The position numbers and the translations under genes were made by a program. The notes beneath the pieces are model-generated. The model was not told where the DNA came from and ran no database searches. It was given only the letters and a program-made list of their open reading frames with translations. Source: Deltaproteobacteria bacterium (GTDB lineage Bacteria > Myxococcota_A > Polyangia > Polyangiales > Ga0077539). Taken from it: DNA of 64,000 nucleotides. Location of the stretch: the NCBI GenBank assembly GCA_016218725.1, contig JACRDB010000045.1, positions 1 through 64,000 of the forward strand, in the 5' to 3' direction. The first letter of the stretch is position 1. Each line of letters starts with the position of its first letter. Below are positions 41,206 through 49,601 of this stretch, piece after piece.

Positions 41206-44200
41206 ATGAAGGTCTGGTTTGCGCTTCTGGCGCTGATTTCGCTGTTCACGGTCATCGGCTGCGACGACGCCGGCCCGTCAGACACTGGGGCCGGTGACTC
41301 GTCCGCGGAGGCGGGCGGTGACGCCTCGGGGGACGCCTCGGACGCGACGGGCGACCACACGGACGCCCCGATCGACGCGGGAGACAGCCCCCGGAGCGAC
41401 GCAGGAGACGGCTCCCAGGGCTCCGACGCGATGGACGTCGCCGCGGACGACGAGCGCGACGGCGCTCCACCGGACGACGCAACGGACGCCACCACCGACG
41501 CCAGCACCGACGCCACCGCCCTGGACGCTCCTTCGGACGGGACGCCCGGGGACCTGCCTTCCACGCCCGAGGCCCCACCCACGGACGCCGCGGCGGACGG
41601 TCCTCCGGAGGCCGCCGTGGACGCGGGCCCCGCGCCGAGGGCGCAGCTCACGGTGACGCCGGGGCTCTTCCGCCGGGGCACGCGCACCACGGTGGCTCTG
41701 GATGGGACCCGCTCCACGGGGGCCATGCTCTCCTACCGCTGGATCCTGGGCGGGGGCACGGTGATCTCGGGCTCGCTGGACGGCCCCTCGGTGACCGTCA
41801 CCGTGGACGGCAACGCGGACCTCCCGGTGGGCCTCCAGGTCACCAACGCCGCGGGGAGCGACACCGCCCGCTCGGTGGTCGTGGCCAACGCGCCGCCCGT
41901 CGCCGCGGCGCTGGACCGCCTCGGAGCGGTGGACACGCCCCTCCGGATGGACGCGTCAGGCACCGTGGACCGCGAGGGAGACGCCCTCACCTACGCCTGG
42001 AGGGTCACTTCTTCGGTGCCCGGAAGCGCAGTGGACCTCGCCGCCGCGACCACGGCGACGCCCACCTTCCGCGCCGACCGCGCCGGGACGTACACCGTCG
42101 AGCTCGTGGCGAGCGACCCCCACGGGCCCGGGGCGGCCGCCACGGCGCGCGTGACGCTCTCGGGCAGGGCCCTCGCCCCTCCCAGGGTCACCCTCACGGC
42201 CACCCCCACGGCCGTGGCCGTCGGTGGGCGCGTCACGCTCGCGGTGCGCGAGGTGGCCGACACAACGGTCGCCCGCCGGAGCCTCACCGTGGACGGCGCG
42301 GCGATCACCCTGGACGCGCGGGGCGACGGCGCCTTCACGCCTACGCGGGCGGGCGCCTTCGAGGCCAGCGCCGAGGTCACCGACGCCGAGGGAAACGTGG
42401 GCGCCGCGAGGGTGACCTTCACGGCCCACGCCTCCGCGGACAATGGCCCGCCCACAGTGAGCCTCACGGCCCCGGCCGCGGGCGCAGAGCTGGAGGCCTC
42501 CACCACCGTGACGGGGAGCGTCACGGACTCGGACCTGGTGCGCTGGGACGTCGCCGTGCAGCGCGCCGGAGGCGACCGCTGGACCACCATCGCCTCGGGT
42601 ACGAGCCCGGTGACCGGGGGCACCCTCGGGTCGTTGGATCCGTCGCTCTTCGGCGAGGGCTCCTACGTCCTGCGCCTGCGCGCTCTCGACGCCTGGGCCC
42701 ACGAGGTGTCCGTCACCCGGGCCTTCACTCTGACCCGTGTGGTGCCCATTGGGGCCGAGCGCTTCGGGTTCCGGGACCTCTCGCTGCGCTTCCTGGGGAT
42801 CCCGATCAACGTGGACCGGGTGTACGACTCCTTCGCCCGAAGGGACGGCGCCTTCGGGCAGAACTGGGCGCTGTCCATGGACAACGGCGCCCGCTTCGAG
42901 GTGCCCCAGCGCACCGGCGACGGGTGGCGCACGGCCAGCCGCTGCAACCCCTTCAACGGGATTGTCCCACCCGTACCTACCGTTCCCCACACGGCGGTGC
43001 TTCGGCTCGGCGGCAGGGTGTATCGAGCGGATTTCCGTCCCACCACCACGGCGTGCTGGTTCTACCGATACCCCACGGTGAGGGGCCACTGGGTGCTCCT
43101 GGCGCCGACCTACGGGGCCACCATCGAGGTCGACGGCGAGGGGCGCACGCTCACGCTCTTTGACGACAATATTCTCTACGATGCCGACGGACCGACGCCC
43201 GGCATGGCGCCGTACCAGCCGCGCTCGGCGCGGCTCATGACGGGAGACGGGCGCAGCTGGACCGTGGACGCCACGCAGGGCCTGACCGCGGTGCGCGACG
43301 GCTCAGGCGCCTCGCTGGAGTTCACGTCGGGCGCGCTACGGGTGAGCGGGACGAGCTTCCTGACCATCGCCCGGGACAGCGCCGGGCACATCACGGCCAT
43401 CACCCGCCCCGATGGCTCCCGAAGGACCTACGAGTACAACGCCGTCGGAGACCTGGTGGCCAGCACGGACTTCGGCGGCGGGCGCTACCGGTACTTCTAC
43501 GGCCCGGACCACCTCCTGACGCGGGTGCTGGACCCCACCGGGAGCGTGCTCCGCGAGGCCGAGTACGACGCCTTCGGGAGGGTGCTCGCGCGCGGAGGGG
43601 CCGCCGGGCGGAGCACCGTGACCCGGGACCCGACGGGGCGCACGGAGACCCGCACGGACGCGCTGGGCGCCGTCACCGTGGTCACCTACAACGACCGTGG
43701 CCTGGTGACCTCGCTCACAAACCCCGCGGGGGACGTCGTGCGGGACGAGTACGACCCCGCGGGCAACCGCACGGCGCACACCGATGCCCTGGGCAACCGG
43801 GACACCTGGACCTACGACACCCAGGGCCGGGTGACGCGCATCACCCGCGCCACCGGGCGCGTGGAGAGCATCACCTACGAGAGCGCCACGGGCTTCCTCG
43901 CCGCTCACGAGGACGGCCTCGGGCACAGCTCCAGGCTGACCTGGAACGCCCGCGGCGAGCTGGCGACCTTCACCCTCCCGACGGGGCCCTCGCTGGCCTT
44001 CGGGTATGACACCGGCGGCGCCCTCACGCGCCTGACGCTCCCGGACCGCGCGGAGTATGTCTTCGCGCGCAACGCCGCCGGGGACGTGACGAGCCTCACG
44101 GACCCCACGGGGGCCACCCGCGCGTTTGTCTACAACGCCACGGGGGACCTGGAGCGCGAGACCGTGACCTCCGGAGGGGTGACCTCGGTGACGCGCCTGG

Positions 44201-47139
44201 GGTACCACCCCGACGGGACCGTGACCTCCGTGGAGGGCCCGACGGGCACCCGCGCCACGCGCGTCCTCGACGACGACGGACGGACCACCCAGGTGACCGA
44301 TCCCTTCGGGGCGGTGACCCGCGTGGGCTACGACTCCGGTGACCGCGTCCGTTCGCTCAGCATGCCGGGCGGCGGCTCCGCCACCAACACCTACGACGCC
44401 GTCGGGCGCCTGGTGTCCATCGAGCAACCGGGCGGTCGGCGCTCGGGCTTCACCTACGACCGGGCCGGGAGGGTGGGGGCCATCGAGCAGCCCGACGGGC
44501 GGCTGGTGCGCTTCACCTACGGACCGGGGGGCCTGGTGACCACCGAGAGCGACGGCGTCGGGCGCACCTTTCGCTTTACCCATGACCGCTTCGGGCGGCG
44601 CACGGCGGTGACGCTGCCTTCGGGCGCCACGGTGCGCTACGGCTATGACACCGCGAACCGCGTGAGCGAGGTCACCGACGCCGACGGGGTGCTCACCCGC
44701 TTCGAGCGCGACGCCCTCGGGCGCGCCACGAGGGTCACCCGAGGGAGCTCCTCCACGGCGGTGACGTACGACCTCGAAGGCCGCCCCACGGCGGTGACGG
44801 ACCCCGCCGGGGCCACCACCCGCTACCGCTACGACGGCGGCGGGCGCCTCGCCGAAGTGACCGACCCCGCGGGCGGCGTGACGCGCTACGCCCACGACCT
44901 GCGCGGCCTGGTGAGCTACACCGACGCCCTGGGGCGCGTGCTCCGGGTCACCCGCGACGCCGCGGGGATCCCCACTGCCCGGACGCTCCCCGGCGGCGGG
45001 ACCGAGCGCGTCGTCGGGGACCTCGCGCGGCGCTCGGCCACGCAGACGTACCCCGACGGGCGCTCCGTGGTGCGCGCCCTGGACGCCGCAGGGCGCGTGG
45101 TCTCCGAGCGCGCCGACGACGGCACCGAGGTGCGCCTCGCGTACTCCGACGCGGGAGAGCTCTCGGGCTTCACCGACGCCCGCGGCACCACCACCCTCAC
45201 CCGTGACCGCGTGGGACGCCTCACCGGCGCGGTGGACCCCTTCGGGCGCGTGGTGCGCTACACCTACAACGCCGCGGGGCTCCTCACGGAGCGCTCCACG
45301 GCCTCGGGCACCACCCGCTTCGAGTACGACCCCTCGGGGCTCCTCGCCGCGGTCACCGACGGCGCTGGTCGCTACGTCTACACCCGGGACCCGGCGGGCC
45401 GCGTCACCGCGCTGCGCCACCCCAACAACATCACCGAGGCGCGCACCTACGACGCCAACGGGAGGCTCCGGAGCATCTCCGCCCGCGCGGACTCCGTCAC
45501 CCTCTTCGGCGAGACCTACACCTACGACCCCGCCGGCCGCGTCACCCTGGTCGAGGGCGCCGACGGCTCCACCCTGCGCTACGCCTACGACCTCCTGGGG
45601 CGCCTCACCGCGGAGACCCTCACGCCCTCCGGAGGCGCCCCGGAGACCCGTAGCTACACCTACGATGCCGTAGGGAACCTCCTTACCTACACCGACCGCG
45701 GGATGCTGCGTCGCTTCACCTACGACGCCGACGACCAGCTCACCTCCGACGGTGAGGCGACGTACCGTTACGACAGCCAGGGGAACCTCCTGGAGGTCGT
45801 GGGCGGGCCTCGTGCGGCCACGCTCCGCTGGGACGGGCTCGGGCGTCTGGTGCGGGTGGACACCACCGGGGCAGCCCTCGGGCGCCATCGGGTGGACTAC
45901 CAGTACGACGCCGCCGGGTTGCTGGTTTCGCGCACCCTGGACGGTGAGACACGGCGCTTCCTCTGGGACCACGCGCGCCCGATCCCCGAGCTCCTGGAGG
46001 AGACCTCGCCCACGGGCGCCATGCTCGCGCGCAACGTGCTGGCCGAGCGCCCCCTGGCGAGGGACGTAGGCGGCTCGCTCCAACACCTGCACCGGGACCG
46101 CCTCGGGAGCGTGAGGGCCACCACCGACACCGCGGGCGCGCGGCGGAGCACCCTGCGCTTCACGGGCTTCGGCGAGGCGCTGGGGGCGGGCGCGCCGGAC
46201 CCGTCGCAGCCCTATGGCTTCACCGGTGAGCTCTTTGATCCGGTGCTGGGGAGCTACTACCTCCGCGCCAGGCACTACGCCCCGCGCCTCGGGCGCTTCC
46301 TGTCGCGGGACCCGGCGACCCCGTCGGCGCGGGACCCGCGGCAGTGGAACCGCTATGCCTACGCGCTCGACGCGCCCACCACCTACGTGGACCCCACGGG
46401 GCGCACGGCGCTCCTGGAGTACGCGATCCTCCTGCGAGAGCTGCCCGCCTCCCTCCACGTGATGGCGCAGTTCAACGCCCTCTCGGGCTACCTCCTGAGC
46501 CTGGCCGGGGCGGCCCTCGCGGGCAACGCCGTGAGCGATTTCAACCACCCCCCGGACGCCGTCATGGGCGGCTTCTCCACGCAGGTGCAGCCGAGCTACT
46601 ACTTCCTCCTGTCGGTGTATGTCGGCGTGGAGCTCCTCGGGGGCCTCGGGGTCAATGGACACCCTGGCTACGCCGCGGACTACACCTTCACCGGCTGGGC
46701 CGTCAGCGGCGTCACGAGACAACCCACCACCTTCGGGGCCTACGCGGGCTTCGTGTGGGACGCGCCCTACCCGCCGAACTACTCCGGGGCCTTCTTCTCG
46801 TTCTCGGCGCCCGCCGGGTGGGTGGCGCTCCTCCTCGGGCTCCGCAGCGGTGACATGGCCATGGCGGCCCTCGGGGGCTTCCTCACGGCGGCCCTCGGGG
46901 GCTCGCTCCAGCTCACGCACTTCTACTCACCCTCCGCGGGGGACGAGCCTCGGGTGGTGGTCACCTCCGGCACACTCCGAGGGCAGGTGCAGGCCCACGG
47001 CCTCGCCGCGGGCGGCACCGTCGGCGGCGCGGGCCCCACCGACGAGTGGCGCACGCTGCTCAGCCCCAGCAACTACCTCACCTTCGCCTGGACCGAGTAC
47101 TCCGCGCCCATCTGCGCCCCGGGCGCCCCCTGCAACTGA
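41206..47139 (+). CDS. RHS/YD-repeat lipoprotein with PKD-like domains and variable C-terminus
   Basis: ATG 41206 gives 1977 residues (an in-frame GTG at 41173 is less likely). A lipobox (FTVIGC, Cys18) is followed by an Asp/Ala/Thr-rich linker to about 145, then Ig/PKD-like beta domains to about 515. More than thirty YD/RHS repeats (YDxxGRxxxxTDxxG) run to about 1650. The RHS core ends with LGSVRATTD, YGFTGELFDP, YLRARHYAPRLGRFLSRDP and DPTGR at about 1729-1733. After this point the last 245 residues are a Gly/Ala-rich, hydrophobic segment unlike the rest. RHS proteins encapsulate a C-terminal toxin or adhesin, and the junction shape fits; the tail resembles no toxin I know. A lipid-anchored surface location is likely. 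Confidence 0.85.
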   Translation: MKVWFALLALISLFTVIGCDDAGPSDTGAGDSSAEAGGDASGDASDATGDHTDAPIDAGDSPRSDAGDGSQGSDAMDVAADDERDGAPPDDATDATTDASTDATALDAPSDGTPGDLPSTPEAPPTDAAADGPPEAAVDAGPAPRAQLTVTPGLFRRGTRTTVALDGTRSTGAMLSYRWILGGGTVISGSLDGPSVTVTVDGNADLPVGLQVTNAAGSDTARSVVVANAPPVAAALDRLGAVDTPLRMDASGTVDREGDALTYAWRVTSSVPGSAVDLAAATTATPTFRADRAGTYTVELVASDPHGPGAAATARVTLSGRALAPPRVTLTATPTAVAVGGRVTLAVREVADTTVARRSLTVDGAAITLDARGDGAFTPTRAGAFEASAEVTDAEGNVGAARVTFTAHASADNGPPTVSLTAPAAGAELEASTTVTGSVTDSDLVRWDVAVQRAGGDRWTTIASGTSPVTGGTLGSLDPSLFGEGSYVLRLRALDAWAHEVSVTRAFTLTRVVPIGAERFGFRDLSLRFLGIPINVDRVYDSFARRDGAFGQNWALSMDNGARFEVPQRTGDGWRTASRCNPFNGIVPPVPTVPHTAVLRLGGRVYRADFRPTTTACWFYRYPTVRGHWVLLAPTYGATIEVDGEGRTLTLFDDNILYDADGPTPGMAPYQPRSARLMTGDGRSWTVDATQGLTAVRDGSGASLEFTSGALRVSGTSFLTIARDSAGHITAITRPDGSRRTYEYNAVGDLVASTDFGGGRYRYFYGPDHLLTRVLDPTGSVLREAEYDAFGRVLARGGAAGRSTVTRDPTGRTETRTDALGAVTVVTYNDRGLVTSLTNPAGDVVRDEYDPAGNRTAHTDALGNRDTWTYDTQGRVTRITRATGRVESITYESATGFLAAHEDGLGHSSRLTWNARGELATFTLPTGPSLAFGYDTGGALTRLTLPDRAEYVFARNAAGDVTSLTDPTGATRAFVYNATGDLERETVTSGGVTSVTRLGYHPDGTVTSVEGPTGTRATRVLDDDGRTTQVTDPFGAVTRVGYDSGDRVRSLSMPGGGSATNTYDAVGRLVSIEQPGGRRSGFTYDRAGRVGAIEQPDGRLVRFTYGPGGLVTTESDGVGRTFRFTHDRFGRRTAVTLPSGATVRYGYDTANRVSEVTDADGVLTRFERDALGRATRVTRGSSSTAVTYDLEGRPTAVTDPAGATTRYRYDGGGRLAEVTDPAGGVTRYAHDLRGLVSYTDALGRVLRVTRDAAGIPTARTLPGGGTERVVGDLARRSATQTYPDGRSVVRALDAAGRVVSERADDGTEVRLAYSDAGELSGFTDARGTTTLTRDRVGRLTGAVDPFGRVVRYTYNAAGLLTERSTASGTTRFEYDPSGLLAAVTDGAGRYVYTRDPAGRVTALRHPNNITEARTYDANGRLRSISARADSVTLFGETYTYDPAGRVTLVEGADGSTLRYAYDLLGRLTAETLTPSGGAPETRSYTYDAVGNLLTYTDRGMLRRFTYDADDQLTSDGEATYRYDSQGNLLEVVGGPRAATLRWDGLGRLVRVDTTGAALGRHRVDYQYDAAGLLVSRTLDGETRRFLWDHARPIPELLEETSPTGAMLARNVLAERPLARDVGGSLQHLHRDRLGSVRATTDTAGARRSTLRFTGFGEALGAGAPDPSQPYGFTGELFDPVLGSYYLRARHYAPRLGRFLSRDPATPSARDPRQWNRYAYALDAPTTYVDPTGRTALLEYAILLRELPASLHVMAQFNALSGYLLSLAGAALAGNAVSDFNHPPDAVMGGFSTQVQPSYYFLLSVYVGVELLGGLGVNGHPGYAADYTFTGWAVSGVTRQPTTFGAYAGFVWDAPYPPNYSGAFFSFSAPAGWVALLLGLRSGDMAMAALGGFLTAALGGSLQLTHFYSPSAGDEPRVVVTSGTLRGQVQAHGLAAGGTVGGAGPTDEWRTLLSPSNYLTFAWTEYSAPICAPGAPCN

Positions 47140-47202
47140 AGCGGGTGCGCCAGCGCCGCGCCTGTGGTCGTGGCGGGAATTCCACCAGCGGATGAAGAGC
47201 TG

Positions 47203-47232
47203 TTGGTCCGCTTTGCGTCCGAGGTCTATGCT
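47203..47232 (+). promoter_or_regulatory. Possible promoter of the PEGA-domain gene
   Basis: TTGGTC (47203-47208) and TATGCT (47227-47232) are separated by 18 bases, each matching four of six consensus positions, and lie 28 bases upstream of ATG 47260. The gap between the RHS gene and this gene is only 120 bases. The call is weak. Confidence 0.25.
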
Positions 47233-47259
47233 CTCCCTCACCATGCCAAGATACTGCTC

Positions 47260-47880
47260 ATGAGGCCCAGGCCGCTCGCTCGCGCTCTCTTCCTCGCCGC
47301 GCTCCTCGCGAGCCTGAGCTCGCACGCACAGCCCACGCCCCCGGGCGTGGCGCCGCCTCCCGGCGTCCCGCCAGCTGGTGGCCCCGCCGCGCCTCAGTCG
47401 GTCGGTGCTGTCGCCGTGACGACCGACGTGCCGGGCGCTCACGTCTGGGTGGACGAGCGGGATCAGGGCCCCGCTCCGGTCGTGGTCCACGGCCTGGCGC
47501 CTGGCACCCACAACGTCCGTGTGGGATTGGTGGGCGCTGCGGTGATGGTCGCAAGGCCCGTCACGGTCACGGCGGGCCGGGTCGAGCATCTCTTCCTGCC
47601 GCTCAGTTCCCGGTTGACTCCCGCCGCTCCGCCTCCCACGACGCCCCCAGCTACACCCCCCACCACAGCTCCGCCGCGCGACGAAGCGACCGTCCGGAGA
47701 CAGTGCTGCACCGCGCTCGACCAGGCAGGCAGCACGGGTCCCGGGGAGAGCAGGGCTGGGTATCTTGCAGCGGCCGCTGTCTGCAGAGGCTATGTCACCT
47801 CGGCGCGGAGTCGCCGGTCTTTTACGGAAGCCCTCCGTTCTGCCCTTGGGGGGCGCTCCGTGCCGTCAGCCTGCCAGTAA
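47260..47880 (+). CDS. Secreted PEGA-domain protein
   Basis: From ATG 47260 the 206 residues contain a signal peptide (1-24, ending SSHAQ), a Pro/Gly-rich linker, and a PEGA-type beta-sandwich (about 48-113, VTTDVPGAHVWVDERDQG and GLAPGTHNVRVG), a small surface-layer-associated domain. A Pro/Thr linker then leads to a short helical Cys-containing end (RRQCCTALDQAGS and AAAAVCRGY). It is probably an envelope or surface protein. It follows the RHS gene in the same direction, and its stop is close to the next convergent gene. Function unknown beyond the domain. Confidence 0.65.
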   Translation: MRPRPLARALFLAALLASLSSHAQPTPPGVAPPPGVPPAGGPAAPQSVGAVAVTTDVPGAHVWVDERDQGPAPVVVHGLAPGTHNVRVGLVGAAVMVARPVTVTAGRVEHLFLPLSSRLTPAAPPPTTPPATPPTTAPPRDEATVRRQCCTALDQAGSTGPGESRAGYLAAAAVCRGYVTSARSRRSFTEALRSALGGRSVPSACQ

Positions 47881-47893
47881 CTCCGGTCTGCCC

Positions 47894-48898
47894 TCACCGC
47901 GGGCGGAGGCACCGGCACGCGGGCCCCGCAGGGGTGTCCTGGCAGCTCTGCCCCGGTCCACACGCGGGCCCCGCGCCGCAACGGCACGTCGTCAAGTCCC
48001 GCAGGTCCGCGCAGGTGTCCGCCCGGGCGCAACCCGCCGGCTCCTGGACGCACACCACCCGCGCCATCCCGCCGTCTAGAAGCGCGTCTGCCCACATTTG
48101 ACAGGCGATCCGGCCGCGGCCGTCACACACCCCCATGGGCATCGCGGGCTCCGTCACCGCCCCGCACGAGAGGCCCCCGCCCGCGTCTCCGGCGTCCCCG
48201 GCGCCCCCGTCGGGCGTGGGCAGCGCCTCGCAGCGCCCGGCGGTGCACACCATCCTGGGCGGACACACGTTGCCGCAGGCGCCGCAGTTGGCCGTGTCCG
48301 TCTGGAGGCTCGTGCAGCGCCCCGCGCACACGCACAGCCCCGCGGCGCACGCGGCGCCGCCACCGACGCAGCCCGGGTCCGAGCAAATGCCGCTGTGGCA
48401 CACCCTCCCGGCCGGGCAACTGTTCCCGCAGGCCCCGCAGTTGGACGAGTCCGTCTGCGTGTTCACGCACGCGCAGTCGCAGCGGGTGCTCCCCGGCGAG
48501 CACCCGAAGATCCCCTGGCAGCGCCCGTCCACGCACGGCATCCCCGTGCAGCACCGCACCCCGCAGCGGCCGCAGTGGTTCGGGTCCGTACGAACGTCCA
48601 CGCAGCGCATCCCTGCGCCCTCCGCGCAGAGCGCGCTCCCGTCCCCGCAGCCCGCGGGGGCGTCCGGCGCCGCCGTGTCCCGCGCCGTGTCCGCCGCGAC
48701 GTCCATCGGCGCGCTGTCCACCCGTGGCGCGTCCGCCGCAGGGGTGTCTACGCCAGGCGCATCAGGGCTCGGCGCCGTGTCCGGTGCCGCCGTGTCCGGT
48801 ACCGCCGTCTCCGCCGCGGCGTCCCCGACCTGCGTCGCCGTCTCGCTGCACCCAAGGGACAGCAGCGCCACGAAGGAGAAAACTCGTTTGATTTCCAT
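47894..48898 (-). CDS. Cys-rich Stig1-like lipoprotein
   Basis: The 334-residue protein has a lipobox LLSLGC (Cys17), a long Asp/Ala/Thr-rich linker and several repeats of the kind DPNHCGRCGVRC, DSSNCGACGNSC and DTANCGACGNVC, the Cys-rich pattern called Stig1 in myxobacterial proteins. A C-terminal region with further Cys pairs ends in CRCLRPR. It is presumably a surface lipoprotein with a disulfide-rich scaffold and binding role. It is transcribed divergently from the NUDIX gene; the two starts nearly overlap at 48896-48899 if the longer NUDIX start is used. Confidence 0.8.
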   Translation of the reverse strand: MEIKRVFSFVALLSLGCSETATQVGDAAAETAVPDTAAPDTAPSPDAPGVDTPAADAPRVDSAPMDVAADTARDTAAPDAPAGCGDGSALCAEGAGMRCVDVRTDPNHCGRCGVRCCTGMPCVDGRCQGIFGCSPGSTRCDCACVNTQTDSSNCGACGNSCPAGRVCHSGICSDPGCVGGGAACAAGLCVCAGRCTSLQTDTANCGACGNVCPPRMVCTAGRCEALPTPDGGAGDAGDAGGGLSCGAVTEPAMPMGVCDGRGRIACQMWADALLDGGMARVVCVQEPAGCARADTCADLRDLTTCRCGAGPACGPGQSCQDTPAGPACRCLRPR

Positions 48899-48989
48899 GG
48901 GTTATCGCTTAGGGCTGGAGGTCCCCGGGGCGCCAGGGTCCAGCGGGACCGGTAGACCGCGGGGCACCGGGAGGGTACCACTTCCCGGG

Positions 48990-49601
48990 GTGGAGACCCT
49001 GCTCCAGGCGCTGAGCGCTGCGCTCCGGCCCGCGGAGACCCCCGCGGCGGTAGAGGAGGGCTTGAAGTTCCGCGCGTCCGTGGCCGTGGTGCTCCGTCCG
49101 CGAGGGAGCGAACTGGAGGTGCTGGTCATCCAGCGCGCCGTGCGCCGCGGGGACCGCTGGTCGGGGCACGCCGCTCTCCCCGGCGGAAAGGCCGAGGCGA
49201 GTGATCGAGACCCCGTCGCCACCGCGGTGCGGGAGACCTTCGAGGAGGTGGGCCTGGACCTCTCGGGAGCGCGCGTCCTGGGCGCCCTCCCCGAGCACCC
49301 CAGGGCCTTCTGGCGGCGCTGGGAGCGCATGGCCGTCACGCCCGTGGTGTTCGTCTTCGAGGGCGAGGCCGCCCTCACGCTCAACGCCCGCGAGGTGCAG
49401 TCGGTCACCTGGGTGCCCCTGGCCGCGCTGCGCTCTCCGCGTCACACGGGGCGCTTCTGGTGGTGGTGGAGGCCCTCGCGCAGGGTGCCCCTGAGGGTGC
49501 CCTTCCTCCTGCCTCGCTGGCGCTACGAGAGCCTGCTCATCTGGGGCATGACCCACGCCATTCTCTCGGACCTCCTGCGCGCCCTGGGACGCGCACCGTG
49601 A
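48990..49601 (+). CDS. NUDIX hydrolase, CoA-pyrophosphatase (NudL)-like
   Basis: The protein has the NUDIX box GGKAEASDRDPVATAVRETF plus EEVG (positions 49234-49302 region of the gene), preceded by RWSGHAALP, and near the end the LLIWGMTHAILSDLL motif, which together are typical of the NudL/NUDT7 group that hydrolyses CoA or similar nucleotide diphosphates. Other NUDIX substrates such as ADP-ribose cannot be excluded. I choose GTG 48990 (204 residues, starting VETLLQAL), as the region before it is Gly/Pro-rich; ATG 48897 is the alternative. Its stop overlaps the next gene by four bases (GTGA), so it is translationally coupled to the UDG-ART gene. Confidence 0.83.
   Translation: METLLQALSAALRPAETPAAVEEGLKFRASVAVVLRPRGSELEVLVIQRAVRRGDRWSGHAALPGGKAEASDRDPVATAVRETFEEVGLDLSGARVLGALPEHPRAFWRRWERMAVTPVVFVFEGEAALTLNAREVQSVTWVPLAALRSPRHTGRFWWWWRPSRRVPLRVPFLLPRWRYESLLIWGMTHAILSDLLRALGRAP

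Noticed and set aside
43336..46920. 1194-residue minus-strand frame opposite the RHS gene
   Set aside because: Antisense of the regular YD repeats gives an apparently repetitive protein; no family motif is visible, and the plus frame is clearly RHS.
48897..48992. Longer NUDIX start at ATG 48897
   Set aside because: It adds a Gly/Pro-rich leader without NUDIX character and overlaps the start of the divergent lipoprotein gene; GTG 48990 is preferred, though the longer start cannot be excluded.
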